From: UBA5072 sp041737175
Lineage (GTDB): Bacteria > Bacteroidota > Bacteroidia > Bacteroidales > UBA10428
DNA length: 64,000 bases
NCBI GenBank assembly: GCA_041737175.1
Contig: JBGSSF010000024.1
Location: 276,136-340,135 of the forward strand
Reading direction: 5' to 3'
Part shown: piece after piece, positions 9,714 through 18,301 of the stretch
Layout: each line of letters opens with the position of its first letter
Position numbering within the stretch: position 1 is the first letter of the stretch
Made by a program: the position numbers and the translations under genes
Notes under the pieces: model-generated
What the model saw: the letters and a program-made list of their open reading frames with translations, nothing else
Told to the model about the DNA's origin: nothing
Databases searched by the model: none

Positions 9714-10136
9714 TCACAGGGTGATTTGCACCAGCCGGCTGTTGACACCGGTTTCTGTAAGTGTTACTTTAACGGTGTCGTCGGGTAGTAAAGCCTCAGC
9801 TTTATCAGCCCATTCAATGAAGATATAATGGTTGTCATAGAAATATTCTTCATAGCCGAAATCGAACAGTTCGCTGACGGAATTGATGCGGTAAAGATCC
9901 AGGTGATAAAGTATTTCTCCCTGAAAGGTATGGTATTCATTTACCAGGGCAAAAGTAGGACTGGTAATAACATCGGTCGCCCCGAGTTCACCGCAAATGG
10001 CTTTTATGAGTGTGGTTTTCCCCGATCCCATGGGCCCGTAAAAAGCAAAAGTTCTGAATCCCTGCACAATGGAAAGAAAAGTTTTTGCAGCCTCTGCCAT
10101 TTGATCCGGTGAACTGATTTTAAAAGTCTGCATCAT
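9714..10136 (-). CDS. tsaE: tRNA threonylcarbamoyladenosine biosynthesis ATPase TsaE
   Basis: A 140-residue P-loop ATPase, the normal TsaE length. It has Walker A GPMGSGKTT at residues 34-42, the switch-like SPTFALVNEY, the HLDLYR motif and the C-terminal IEWADKAEALLP. TsaE helps the TsaB-TsaD complex add threonylcarbamoyl to A37 of ANN-decoding tRNAs. TsaB is also in this window, at 59.1-59.8 kb. The gene starts 13 nt after porX on the same strand, so it is probably co-transcribed with the secretion regulator. Met at 10133 is an equally plausible start. Confidence 0.95.
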   Translation of the reverse strand: MMQTFKISSPDQMAEAAKTFLSIVQGFRTFAFYGPMGSGKTTLIKAICGELGATDVITSPTFALVNEYHTFQGEILYHLDLYRINSVSELFDFGYEEYFYDNHYIFIEWADKAEALLPDDTVKVTLTETGVNSRLVQITL

Positions 10137-10149
10137 AAGGAGGCAATTC

Positions 10150-11715
10150 TTACCTGGGATTCAGGGTGACCACCGGGACAATCATTTCTTCCATGGATAT
10201 TCCGCCATGCTGAAAGGTATTCCGGTAGTAGTTCACATAATAGTTGTAATTGTTGGGATATGCAAAAAAGTCAGTATTCAGGGCAAATATATAACCTGAA
10301 CTTACATCCGCTTTTGGCAGGTGAGCCAAATGGGGATCCCTGATCTCAAAAACTTCACGGGGATTGTAATTGAGGTTTTTCCCCATTTTATAACGCAGAT
10401 TGGCCGATGTTTTTTTGTCGCCCACAACCTTTATGGGATTGCTTACGCGTATGGATCCATGATCGGTGGTCACGACAACCGAAATACCTTTATCGGATAA
10501 CAACCTGATAATATCCAGCAATTGTGAATGCTGAAACCAGGATATGATCAGCGACCTGTATGCCGAGTCATTTGCTGCCAGTTCACGGATCATTTCAAGC
10601 TCGGTATTGGCATGTGACAGCATATCGATAAAATTGTAGACAATAACCACGAGATCATAGTCCAAGAGATTCGAAAAATTATCAACAAGTTTTTTACCGG
10701 TCTTTGTATGGATGATCTTTTCGTAATAGACCCTGTATTTTTTCCCAAGCCGCGCAAGTTGTTTCCGGAGCAGTTCTTCCTCGTTCAGGTTTTTACCTCC
10801 TTCTTCGTCATCATGAAGCCATAGACCGGGATTCATGGAGGAAATTTCCTGCGGCATCAAACCCGAAAACATGGCATTGCGGGCATATTGTGTTGCAGTG
10901 GGCAGAATGCTGCAAAAGAGTGAATCATCAACCGCCGTGTAATACTCACTGATAATGGGGTAAAGGATACGCCACTGGTCAAGACGCAAATTATCTATCA
11001 GGATGACGAAAACTTGATGATTCCTGTCAAGGAGCGGGATGATCTTCTCCCTGAAAACACCGGGTGACAGGAGAGGTTTGACGGCATTCTTATCTGTGAA
11101 CCAGGACAGGTAATTATTGCGGATAAACTTACTGAAGCCCTGTCCGGCTTCCGATTTCTGCATTCGCAACACTTCGTACATCCCTGTGTCATCGGAACGC
11201 TCCAATTCAAGTTCCCAGTAAACCATTTTCCGGTAAATTTCTTCCCAGTGATGGTAAGTTACAGCCTTGTTGATCTCATCTCCCAGGTTACGAAACTCAG
11301 CCTGGTAAGCGGAAGTAGTTTCACGTGTTATGAGCTTTTTGGTATCCAGGTTCTTTTTTATCGATAACAGGATCTGTTTGGGATTGACCGGTTTAATGAG
11401 GTAGTCAGAGATTTTTGAGCCGATGGCCGTATCCATGATATTTTCTTCCTCGCTCTTTGTGATCATGACAACCGGAATGCTGGAATTGATGACCCTGATT
11501 TTATTAAGCGTTTCAATACCACTTAAACCCGGCATGTTTTCGTCAAGCAGAACAAGATCGAAGTGCTCGTTCTGGATCTTATCCACGGCATCGCTCCCGT
11601 TTGTGGCTGTGTCAATGGAATATCCCTTTTCTTCAAGGAAAAGAATATGCGGTTTCAACAGATCAATTTCATCATCTGTCCAAAGAATTCGGATTTTTTT
11701 ATTGTCAGGGGTCAT
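10150..11715 (-). CDS. porX: PorX: response regulator with PglZ-type phosphatase domain
   Basis: A 521-residue regulator of type IX secretion. The N-terminal receiver domain (residues about 8-125) has the acidic pocket WTDDE, phosphoacceptor Asp58 in LVLLDENMPG and the conserved Lys in YLIKP. There is no DNA-binding domain. The C-terminal half is a PglZ/alkaline-phosphatase-like domain, with DNLRLDQWR, a candidate nucleophile Thr273 in LPTATQYARNAMF and the metal-site segment TTDHGSI. This receiver-PglZ architecture defines PorX, which acts with the kinase PorY and interacts with secretion parts. The start overlaps the porW stop by 4 nt (ATGA), implying translational coupling. No PorY is present in the window. 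Confidence 0.95.
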   Translation of the reverse strand: MTPDNKKIRILWTDDEIDLLKPHILFLEEKGYSIDTATNGSDAVDKIQNEHFDLVLLDENMPGLSGIETLNKIRVINSSIPVVMITKSEEENIMDTAIGSKISDYLIKPVNPKQILLSIKKNLDTKKLITRETTSAYQAEFRNLGDEINKAVTYHHWEEIYRKMVYWELELERSDDTGMYEVLRMQKSEAGQGFSKFIRNNYLSWFTDKNAVKPLLSPGVFREKIIPLLDRNHQVFVILIDNLRLDQWRILYPIISEYYTAVDDSLFCSILPTATQYARNAMFSGLMPQEISSMNPGLWLHDDEEGGKNLNEEELLRKQLARLGKKYRVYYEKIIHTKTGKKLVDNFSNLLDYDLVVIVYNFIDMLSHANTELEMIRELAANDSAYRSLIISWFQHSQLLDIIRLLSDKGISVVVTTDHGSIRVSNPIKVVGDKKTSANLRYKMGKNLNYNPREVFEIRDPHLAHLPKADVSSGYIFALNTDFFAYPNNYNYYVNYYRNTFQHGGISMEEMIVPVVTLNPR

Positions 11716-14372
11716 GGGTAGTTTTGGCTGAAAAACATCAAATAACGATCAACTGATTTATCCTCTTTCAGTACATTCAGGTTACCCTCGGAAATGGCCA
11801 GGGGAATTAACTGCAATTCGGGCATATCCTTGAAAACCGCTTCAGAGGAACGGATGGTGTTCAGGTATTGCATGACCTGCTGCTGGTTGGGGAATGGCTT
11901 TACCAGGATCAGGTTGTGGGAGGAATTCAGATCTGCAATATCAACCCTTAAATTAAGTTCGTCAAAATGATCAAGATTGAAATTAATAATATTAAAAATA
12001 AGTTGATTGGTGTTTATTTTTTTGTCCAGGACATAGGCAAAGACGTGGGGTTCAGCAGCAGAATACCGGTAGAGAATCTTACTTTGCTTCATTTCCACGG
12101 CTTCCTTGATTTCAGGATGTTCCCTATCCATATAATCAATCAGGTTTTGCGCATCACTGGCAATGTCGGTTCCCGGGTATTTCAGCACCAGGGCAGATAG
12201 ATTTTCCCGGAATATTTTCTGATCGGAATTCTTGCCTTTTGCTAGCGTCCCAAGGTAAGTAAACTGAGGGATGAGCTGGTTTTCCGGGTAAATATTCAAC
12301 GCATAGTCCGTGCGGGCAATGACCTCAGAATAATTCCCCGTCCTGTAAAGCTCATAAGTCTGTTCGTAATACAACAGGACTGCCTTTTCTTCTGCTTCGA
12401 ACTCTTTAAAATAATCAGGATCAGAGAGCACTTTTGCATACATACTTTCTGGAAACTGGCTTATAATCAGATTTTTATAATAGTCTGCCATGGCCTGATT
12501 ATTCTGGTCCCTGGCGATGCCATAGAGATTGTAATAAGCAGCGAGCAGGTAAGAAGAACCCGGGAATCGCTTTATCAAGGATTTAAATGATTCATTGGCC
12601 CTGTCGAAGTCTTTCAGTTCGTTCCTGTAAATCAACCCCATGTTGTAAAGGGCAGGTTCAATACTGTTAACAACGGCTTCAACGGCAGAATCGGTCAGGG
12701 GTATATTCACAAGGTAATACTCTCGTGACAGCTTACTGAGGGACTGCTGGGGGATTGCGGCTTCAGCAACCTCTGTCTCCGATTCTTCAGCGGTCCCCGC
12801 CGTGAAACCAACAGAAGATTTGGTAGATCGCTGCCAGTGATCTTCAAGTTTGCGGTTTCCCCATTTCAACTTGAATTCACGGTAACCCAGGTTTTTCGCA
12901 GCATCGTTATAGAAGTACCATTGGGTTGCTTCAGAAGCAGTTTGCTGCCTGACATAACTTTGCCGGGTAACCTCAGAACCAAATTGTTGATCAAGTTGTT
13001 CCTGCAGTTCCCTTTGCCGGGCTTCTTCCTCCTTTTTTCTCTCAGAGTCAATAAATACATCAATTCGGGCATATAATTCTTCTTTGGGCAGCCTGGCCAG
13101 CAATAATACACTATCAGCCAGCTGGACGGTATTGATTTCATTTACCAGGCGTGTAAGGCTTTTTGATTTGGCAAACAAGCCTTCATAACCGGGGTAACCA
13201 GGTTCAATAAGCGATACTGTGCTGTCATAATAAGCCTGGGCATGCGGGTAATCGGGTACAGCATAGTAAAGATTGGCAAGCGTAAGGTAGGATCTGATTT
13301 TTTGCTGGTCATTGCCGGTGTTGGCTGCAATGGATTTCTGATAATAGGTCAGCGCTTTTTCATTATTGCCTTCTTTGTTGGCAAGATTACCCAGGGCATA
13401 GTATATCTGGTCCTGGTAATCTGTATTTTTATCATCGTGCAGCATCTTATCCAGCTCCTTTTCGATATCTGCTGCCTGGCCGAATCCCTGTTCATAGGCA
13501 AGCGCCCTGTTAATGCGGGCATTGAAAGCCATATCATATACAGGATTCAGTTTAATCACCCCTGCATAATAATCTGAAGCACGCTTGAGATCCCCCGTTT
13601 TTTCGTAAAGCTGGGCAAGAACATACATGTAACGCGTACGTAATTTCTTTTGCCGTTCCGCAACCAAAGCTTTTTCAAGGTAGCTGATGGCTTGTATATA
13701 GTCTGTTTGTTTGAAATAATAATCTGCCAGGGTGGTGTATAAATCAGGAAGAAGTTTTTTGCGGAATTCGGCATTATTCAGAAGCATTGTCAGAATTTCA
13801 TAGGCATCTTTATTTTGACCGGTTTGTATGAACAATCGGGAAAGCCATAATTGGGTTTCAGGCACAACGGACTGGTTTTTAAAATCATTCAGGATCAACC
13901 TGAAAATTTCGGAAGATTGCTCATATTCCTGTTTGTAAAGATGAGCCTTGCCCATTAACAGATAAGCGTCATCAACAAATAGATTGTATTCTCTTCGGCT
14001 GAAAAATTCACGTTCCTTCGGGGAAAGGTTCTTGCTGTCCTTGACTTTAGGTTTAGCGGTTATGGAATGCAGGGAGATGAGTTTTGAGCACTTTTTGATG
14101 GTCCTGTCCATATCCGAGGAGGAGAGTTCAGCGGCATCCTTTTCCAGGAATGGAAAGAGAGGCAGAATTTCGGAGTAATCATCCCTGAATCCTGATTCGA
14201 TTTGGGCTTCCCCTCTTTTAAAACTTTCGTTGCCATTGAATAGAACATTGTATTTGGCCGTGAGGTTGTGAAATGCACGGGACAGGCCGGTATTTTTCTG
14301 AACACTGCAGCTGGTTGGTAGAACCAGCAGGAGTGCAGCAGCAATAGAAATATAACCAATGGTTTTGTTCAA
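11712..14372 (-). CDS. porW: PorW/SprE family TPR lipoprotein of type IX secretion
   Basis: An 886-residue lipoprotein with a short signal and a candidate lipid-modified Cys22 (LPTSCS). The characteristic HNLTAKYNVLFNGNESFKRG follows and is strongly conserved in PorW/SprE. Tandem TPR-like helices fill residues about 130-420 (for example YKQEYEQSSEIFRLIL, YIQAISYLEKAL, EKALTYYQKSI) and about 590-760. A charged EERK-rich stretch lies near 440-475. PorW/SprE links secretion of gliding adhesins to the PorK/N ring and the regulator PorX. The gene immediately precedes porX with a 4-nt overlap. A minus-strand TAAATTTG box lies about 93 nt upstream. Confidence 0.92.
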   Translation of the reverse strand: MNKTIGYISIAAALLLVLPTSCSVQKNTGLSRAFHNLTAKYNVLFNGNESFKRGEAQIESGFRDDYSEILPLFPFLEKDAAELSSSDMDRTIKKCSKLISLHSITAKPKVKDSKNLSPKEREFFSRREYNLFVDDAYLLMGKAHLYKQEYEQSSEIFRLILNDFKNQSVVPETQLWLSRLFIQTGQNKDAYEILTMLLNNAEFRKKLLPDLYTTLADYYFKQTDYIQAISYLEKALVAERQKKLRTRYMYVLAQLYEKTGDLKRASDYYAGVIKLNPVYDMAFNARINRALAYEQGFGQAADIEKELDKMLHDDKNTDYQDQIYYALGNLANKEGNNEKALTYYQKSIAANTGNDQQKIRSYLTLANLYYAVPDYPHAQAYYDSTVSLIEPGYPGYEGLFAKSKSLTRLVNEINTVQLADSVLLLARLPKEELYARIDVFIDSERKKEEEARQRELQEQLDQQFGSEVTRQSYVRQQTASEATQWYFYNDAAKNLGYREFKLKWGNRKLEDHWQRSTKSSVGFTAGTAEESETEVAEAAIPQQSLSKLSREYYLVNIPLTDSAVEAVVNSIEPALYNMGLIYRNELKDFDRANESFKSLIKRFPGSSYLLAAYYNLYGIARDQNNQAMADYYKNLIISQFPESMYAKVLSDPDYFKEFEAEEKAVLLYYEQTYELYRTGNYSEVIARTDYALNIYPENQLIPQFTYLGTLAKGKNSDQKIFRENLSALVLKYPGTDIASDAQNLIDYMDREHPEIKEAVEMKQSKILYRYSAAEPHVFAYVLDKKINTNQLIFNIINFNLDHFDELNLRVDIADLNSSHNLILVKPFPNQQQVMQYLNTIRSSEAVFKDMPELQLIPLAISEGNLNVLKEDKSVDRYLMFFSQNYP

Positions 14373-14464
14373 TACGCGCTTGTTAATCAGTGATTATTTG
14401 CTTGTCAACAGGGAATTACTGTCAGATAAGTTAACTGTTATTCAGGTGAATTATTTTTCGGAGG

Positions 14465-14472
14465 CAAATTTA
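14465..14472 (-). promoter_or_regulatory. porW: Putative -7 element for the porW-porX-tsaE-ald operon
   Basis: On the minus strand this reads TAAATTTG, an exact match to the Bacteroidota TAnnTTTG -7 consensus, about 93 nt upstream of the porW start. No clear TTG -33 element lies at the usual distance; the sequence there is an A/T tract. Confidence 0.45.
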
Positions 14473-14483
14473 TTTAATGTAGC

Positions 14484-14505
14484 GTAAAGAAAAAAAAAAC
14501 TTTAC
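14484..14505. repeat. Inverted repeat with A10 loop downstream of the comF-like gene
   Basis: GTAAAG, ten A residues, then CTTTAC form a perfect 6-bp stem just past the stop of the ComF-like gene (minus strand) and upstream of porW. It is GC-poor and would be a weak terminator at best. The A10 tract is also a possible slippage site. Confidence 0.35.
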
Positions 14506-14522
14506 AGTTGCGACGATCAGAG

Positions 14523-15227
14523 TTACTGAAGCCTGGTATAAGCAAGTGATGCGATGCTCACAGTGACGCCGGGAACCGACAGGAGAGCTTCAGCGCAGGC
14601 TTCAATGGTAGCGCCTGTGGTAATAACGTCATCAACAAGCAGGACATGCTGACTATGAAGAGCCTCAGGAAAGGGAATCCGAAAAGTATTCCTGACATTC
14701 TCCCACCTTTCATAACGTGATTTTCTGGTTTGCGATCTTGTATCTGCTACCCGGATAACCAGATCTGTGGCCAAGGGAATTTGCAGTATTTCGGCCATGC
14801 CACCTGCGATCAGTGCACTCTGGTTATATCCCCTTTTACGCAGTTTGTATGGATGTAATGGTACCGGGTGAATGATATCAGCCGCGGCAAAAGGAGTTCC
14901 CCGGAGCTCAAGTCCAAAAAGCCTGCCCATTTCAGTGCCCACCAATTCCTGTCCTTTGTATTTCAGTTCATGGAGTATTTTCCGGTAGCGACTTTCCTTG
15001 TTGAATATAATGAATGAAGTAGCATTTCTGACAGGGATACGGCCCCAGAATAATCGCGCCACTTCATTATCAGCGTGATCATGGAACCCGGTCCGCGGCA
15101 ATTCCGCAAAACATTTCAGGCACAACACTTTTTCGTTAAAGTAAAGCACACTGCCACATGCAGCGCACACATGCGGGTAAAAGATGCTGACCAGGCCCTG
15201 CAGGTACTGTTTCAGAGGGGTTGCCAA
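14523..15227 (-). CDS. ComF family phosphoribosyltransferase-like protein
   Basis: A 234-residue ComF/GntX family protein. An N-terminal zinc ribbon has Cys21, Cys24, Cys36 and Cys39 (CAAC...CLKC). A type I phosphoribosyltransferase domain follows, with the PRPP-binding signature VLLVDDVITTGAT near residues 195-207 and the family segment KLRKRGYNQSALIA. In competent bacteria ComF takes part in DNA uptake or recombination. Outside that setting its role is unclear. It lies 20 nt downstream of the OsmC-like gene on the same strand, so the two are probably one transcript. Confidence 0.9.
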   Translation of the reverse strand: MATPLKQYLQGLVSIFYPHVCAACGSVLYFNEKVLCLKCFAELPRTGFHDHADNEVARLFWGRIPVRNATSFIIFNKESRYRKILHELKYKGQELVGTEMGRLFGLELRGTPFAAADIIHPVPLHPYKLRKRGYNQSALIAGGMAEILQIPLATDLVIRVADTRSQTRKSRYERWENVRNTFRIPFPEALHSQHVLLVDDVITTGATIEACAEALLSVPGVTVSIASLAYTRLQ

Positions 15228-15247
15228 AAGGGGATTATAAAAAGTAC

Positions 15248-15667
15248 TTATATTTCGTTAATTTTGATTTCGTAGGTGATCTCGCAGGAATCCTTCAGTG
15301 TGGCACTGACTCCGCAATACTTTTCCTGGGATAGTTCAACGGCACGTTTTAACTTGTCAGCCGGAAGGTTGATACCGGAAAATTCATAGATCAGTTTTAT
15401 CGCTGTATAGCGCTTAGGATGATCTTCTGTAAGTTCACCAATAACCCGCATATAAAAGCCTGTCACCTCCACTTTCATTTTCCGTAAGATCGAAATTACA
15501 TCCATACCCGTGCAACCTGCAAGAGAAACCATAAGCAGAGGTTTGGGCCGTGGGCCGCTGTTTTTCCCGCCAACCTCCGGTCTGGCGTCCATAACTATCC
15601 GGTGTTCATCAACCATCGCTTCAAATGCCATATCACCTGTCCATTTAACATTAATTGCATCTTTCAT
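15248..15667 (-). CDS. OsmC family protein
   Basis: A 139-residue OsmC/Ohr-fold protein. Cys52 sits in the family helix start LAGCTGMDVISILRKM. A second Cys118 (KYCGVSATL) occupies the usual position of the peroxidatic pair, and Cys128 is extra. The family reduces organic hydroperoxides with paired cysteines, although the YhfA-like branch to which this looks closest is poorly characterised. The gene is divergent from the Crp/Fnr regulator with only 68 nt between them, which makes control by that regulator plausible but unproven. Confidence 0.88.
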   Translation of the reverse strand: MKDAINVKWTGDMAFEAMVDEHRIVMDARPEVGGKNSGPRPKPLLMVSLAGCTGMDVISILRKMKVEVTGFYMRVIGELTEDHPKRYTAIKLIYEFSGINLPADKLKRAVELSQEKYCGVSATLKDSCEITYEIKINEI

Positions 15668-15697
15668 GTTTTTTTGTTTTTTTTGGTACCTTTATTA

Positions 15698-15705
15698 CAA
15701 ATTTA
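15698..15705 (-). promoter_or_regulatory. Putative -7 element for the osmC-comF transcript
   Basis: The minus strand reads TAAATTTG, an exact TAnnTTTG match, 31 nt upstream of the OsmC start. A near match TACCTTTA on the plus strand (15687-15694) could serve the divergent Crp/Fnr gene, so the two promoters would overlap face to face. Confidence 0.5.
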
Positions 15706-15735
15706 GCTAATATTCGCACTGACATCTATTGAAAT

Positions 15736-16440
15736 ATGAAAAACCAAGTAACACCTGTAAAGAAAGAATGTTTCATCGACAGTTCTTCCATATTCAGGCA
15801 TCTGACGCAGGAAGAACTTGCCACCATTCCCATCGACCAGGAACCGGATACCTATAAGCGCGGTACCATCATTTATTCTGAAGGCAGTCGTATTAATGGT
15901 TTTTATTGTGTTCAGAAAGGTATCATCAAAATATACAAAACCGGATTTGATGGTAAGGAGCAAATCATCCGCTTTGCCAAAAAGGGAGACATCATGGGAT
16001 TCAGATCAACCATAACCCGGGAACGGGCCTGTACATCTGCCAAAGTGCTTGAGGACGCCTATATTTGTTTTGTACATGCTGAAACAGTGCTGGAGTTTGT
16101 GAAGCATAACGGCAATTTTGCCCTGGAATTACTTCAGATTGCCTGTAAGGAACTGGGTGAAGCCAATGATTATATTACAGATATTGCCCAAAAAACAGTT
16201 CGAGAACGGCTTGCGGAAGTGCTGATCCATTTGCGCAAGGATTTCGACCTGGACAATGAAAAGTATTTACAGATTACCCTCACGCGCGAGGAATTGGCAA
16301 ATATGGTTGGCACAGCGACGGAATCTGTCATCAGGCTTTTATCTGAATTTAAACAGGACGGCCTGATCGAGTTACATGGACGCAGGATCAAGATCCTGGA
16401 TGAAAAGACCCTGTTTAAAATCAGTAACCTCAACGATTGA
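15736..16440 (+). CDS. Crp/Fnr family transcriptional regulator
   Basis: A 234-residue regulator. Residues about 20-130 form the cyclic-nucleotide-binding-like beta roll (KRGTIIYSEGSRINGFYCVQKGIIKIY, then FAKKGDIMGFRS). A long dimerisation helix follows, and a winged helix-turn-helix at about 170-215 carries the recognition signature LTREELANMVGTATESVIRLL. No N-terminal Fnr-type cysteine cluster is visible, so it is not an obvious oxygen-sensing Fe-S protein. The effector is unknown. It is divergent from osmC-comF and 36 nt upstream of the ZIP gene. A perfect inverted repeat sits in that second gap. Confidence 0.93.
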   Translation: MKNQVTPVKKECFIDSSSIFRHLTQEELATIPIDQEPDTYKRGTIIYSEGSRINGFYCVQKGIIKIYKTGFDGKEQIIRFAKKGDIMGFRSTITRERACTSAKVLEDAYICFVHAETVLEFVKHNGNFALELLQIACKELGEANDYITDIAQKTVRERLAEVLIHLRKDFDLDNEKYLQITLTREELANMVGTATESVIRLLSEFKQDGLIELHGRRIKILDEKTLFKISNLND

Positions 16441-16446
16441 TCGGCT

Positions 16447-16463
16447 GTTAAATTCAATTTAAC
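16447..16463. promoter_or_regulatory. Perfect 8-bp inverted repeat upstream of the ZIP transporter
   Basis: GTTAAATT, a single C, then AATTTAAC. This 17-nt near-palindrome lies between the Crp/Fnr stop and the ZIP ATG, ending 13 nt before that ATG. The position suggests an operator for a dimeric regulator (metal-responsive or the adjacent Crp/Fnr protein). No experimentally known consensus is matched with confidence. Confidence 0.45.
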
Positions 16464-16476
16464 TTATCAAAATACC

Positions 16477-17289
16477 ATGGATTGGCACGCGATATTATTC
16501 GCGTTTGGATTGACACTCTTTGCAGGACTTGCAACCGGAGTAGGAAGTGCAATAGCATTCTTTGCGCGAACCACCAATACACGGTTTCTTTCAGTGTCTC
16601 TGGGATTTTCTGCAGGAGTTATGATTTATGTGTCGATGATTGAGATATTCTCCAAGGCGAAAATCTCTCTTGTCAGTGTTCTGGGTGACCGGGCCGGATA
16701 TTGGGTAACGGTAGCATCCTTCTTTGGCGGAGTTTTATTGATCGCCATCATTGACCGGATGGTGCCGGAAATGGAAAATCCGCATGAATTAAAACGGATA
16801 GAGGAGGCTGAACATCCGACGGACGAATTCCGAAAGAAAAAGCTTTTGCGTATGGGATTGTTCTCTGCCCTGGCAATAGGAATTCATAATTTTCCGGAAG
16901 GCCTGGCCACATTTACGGCTGCACTTAAAGATCCTACGCTGGGTATTGCCATTGCCGTGGCCATAGCCATTCACAATATTCCCGAAGGAATCGCTGTTTC
17001 AGTACCGGTTTATTATGCAACCGGCAACAAGCGCAAGGCATTCCGGTTATCCTTTCTCTCAGGTCTTGCCGAGCCTGTCGGGGCTATTATCGGATTTCTT
17101 ATACTCATGCCATTTCTGAACGATGTGGTATTCGGTATTTTGTTTGCTGCGGTTGCCGGCATTATGATATTTATATCGATTGATGAACTTTTACCGGCTG
17201 CCCGGGAATACGGCCAGGCTCATCTGTCGATTTACGGAGTGATCGCCGGCATGGTTGTCATGGCAGTCAGTTTATTGCTTTTTGCATGA
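16477..17289 (+). CDS. zupT: ZIP family divalent metal transporter (ZupT-like)
   Basis: A 270-residue inner-membrane protein with about eight transmembrane segments, the usual ZupT size. The two metal-site signatures are present: H137NFPEG in one helix and H166NIPEG in the next. A cytoplasmic loop between helices 3 and 4 is charged (PHELKRIEEAEHPTDEFRKKK). ZupT proteins import zinc and, with lower selectivity, iron, manganese or cobalt. A CDF transporter gene follows after 33 nt in the same direction, giving an apparent importer-exporter pair. The inverted repeat just upstream is a candidate control site. Confidence 0.93.
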   Translation: MDWHAILFAFGLTLFAGLATGVGSAIAFFARTTNTRFLSVSLGFSAGVMIYVSMIEIFSKAKISLVSVLGDRAGYWVTVASFFGGVLLIAIIDRMVPEMENPHELKRIEEAEHPTDEFRKKKLLRMGLFSALAIGIHNFPEGLATFTAALKDPTLGIAIAVAIAIHNIPEGIAVSVPVYYATGNKRKAFRLSFLSGLAEPVGAIIGFLILMPFLNDVVFGILFAAVAGIMIFISIDELLPAAREYGQAHLSIYGVIAGMVVMAVSLLLFA

Positions 17290-17322
17290 AATCAAGAGTT
17301 CAGGGAATGCAAAGATTACTAT

Positions 17323-18240
17323 ATGGCACAGCGGGAGCAGGACATTAAAGCAGCCTCCTGGGTTGGCATTTTCGGGAATGCTTTCCTGTCGGTTCTGAAA
17401 ATAGTCGCAGGTTTCATATCCGGCAGTCTGGCCGTCGTAGCGGACGGAATTGATTCTTCCACGGACATCATCACATCGGTAATTACACTTTTAACTGCGG
17501 GGGTTTTAAACAAAGCTCCGAACAAAAAGTATCCTTACGGGTATGACAAGGCGGATACCATTGCCACCAAACTGCTTTCCTTCATCATCTTTTTTGCCGG
17601 TGCACAAATGCTGATCACTACAGTCAGGAAACTGATCTCCGGTGTCAGCCACGAAGCGCCGGGCAAATTGGCCATTATCATCACCATTGTTTCCATCCTG
17701 GGCAAGTTACTGCTTTCCTTCCACCAGTTCAGGGCGGGAAGGAAAGCAAACAGTGCCATGCTGATCGCCAATGGCAAGAACATGCAGAACGACGTAATCC
17801 TCTCAGGGTCAGTATTGCTTGGCCTGGTATTTATTTACATATTCAAAATGCCTGTTCTCGATATCATAACTGCTTTGCTGGTTAGCTTATGGGTCCTCCG
17901 GGTAGCTGTCAATATATTCAAGGAAACCAGCCTGGAACTTATGGATGGCACCAAGGACTGTACGATTTATGAAAAGATCTTTAATGCCATCGATGCAGTG
18001 GAAGGTGCGCATCACCCGCACCGGGTCAGGGCCAGAAATATTGGGCATAAGATAATGATTGCCATTGATCTCGAGGTTGATGGGGAACTGACGCTGCGTG
18101 AAGCGCACGAAATTGCCCACCGGGTGGAAGACTCCATCAAATCGAAAATTGACAATGTTTTTGATGTGGCCATCCATATTGAACCTCTGGGCGATAAAAA
18201 AGAGGAGAAGGCTTTCGGAATCACCAAGGAAAACCTGTAG
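17323..18240 (+). CDS. Cation diffusion facilitator (CDF) family transporter
   Basis: A 305-residue CDF protein with about six transmembrane helices followed by the cytoplasmic domain (HHPHRVRARNIG, then IDLEVDGELTLREAHEIAHRVE). CDF proteins export divalent cations in exchange for protons. In helix 2 the metal-site pair is Asp44/Asp48 (DSSTD). In helix 5 the expected His is Asn153, with Asp157 kept (GKNMQND). The loop that carries HxxxH in FieF-like proteins reads YPYGYDKAD, without histidines. An N/D-rich site is more like manganese-type CDFs than zinc or iron ones, so the metal is uncertain. It follows the ZIP gene closely. Confidence 0.9.
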   Translation: MAQREQDIKAASWVGIFGNAFLSVLKIVAGFISGSLAVVADGIDSSTDIITSVITLLTAGVLNKAPNKKYPYGYDKADTIATKLLSFIIFFAGAQMLITTVRKLISGVSHEAPGKLAIIITIVSILGKLLLSFHQFRAGRKANSAMLIANGKNMQNDVILSGSVLLGLVFIYIFKMPVLDIITALLVSLWVLRVAVNIFKETSLELMDGTKDCTIYEKIFNAIDAVEGAHHPHRVRARNIGHKIMIAIDLEVDGELTLREAHEIAHRVEDSIKSKIDNVFDVAIHIEPLGDKKEEKAFGITKENL

Positions 18241-18301
18241 TATTTTCGCGGGACAAGGACCTACCAAAATCTTTTGTACCTTTTCCAAATATTTCTATAC
18301 C

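Noticed and set aside
16485..16504. TGGCACG resembling a sigma-54 -24 element near the ZIP start
   Set aside because: No TTGCW at the required -12 position, and it lies inside the ZIP coding sequence.
18098..18301. N-terminal extension of RNase R into the CDF gene
   Set aside because: The extension overlaps real coding sequence; ATG 18302 gives a typical lysine-rich start.
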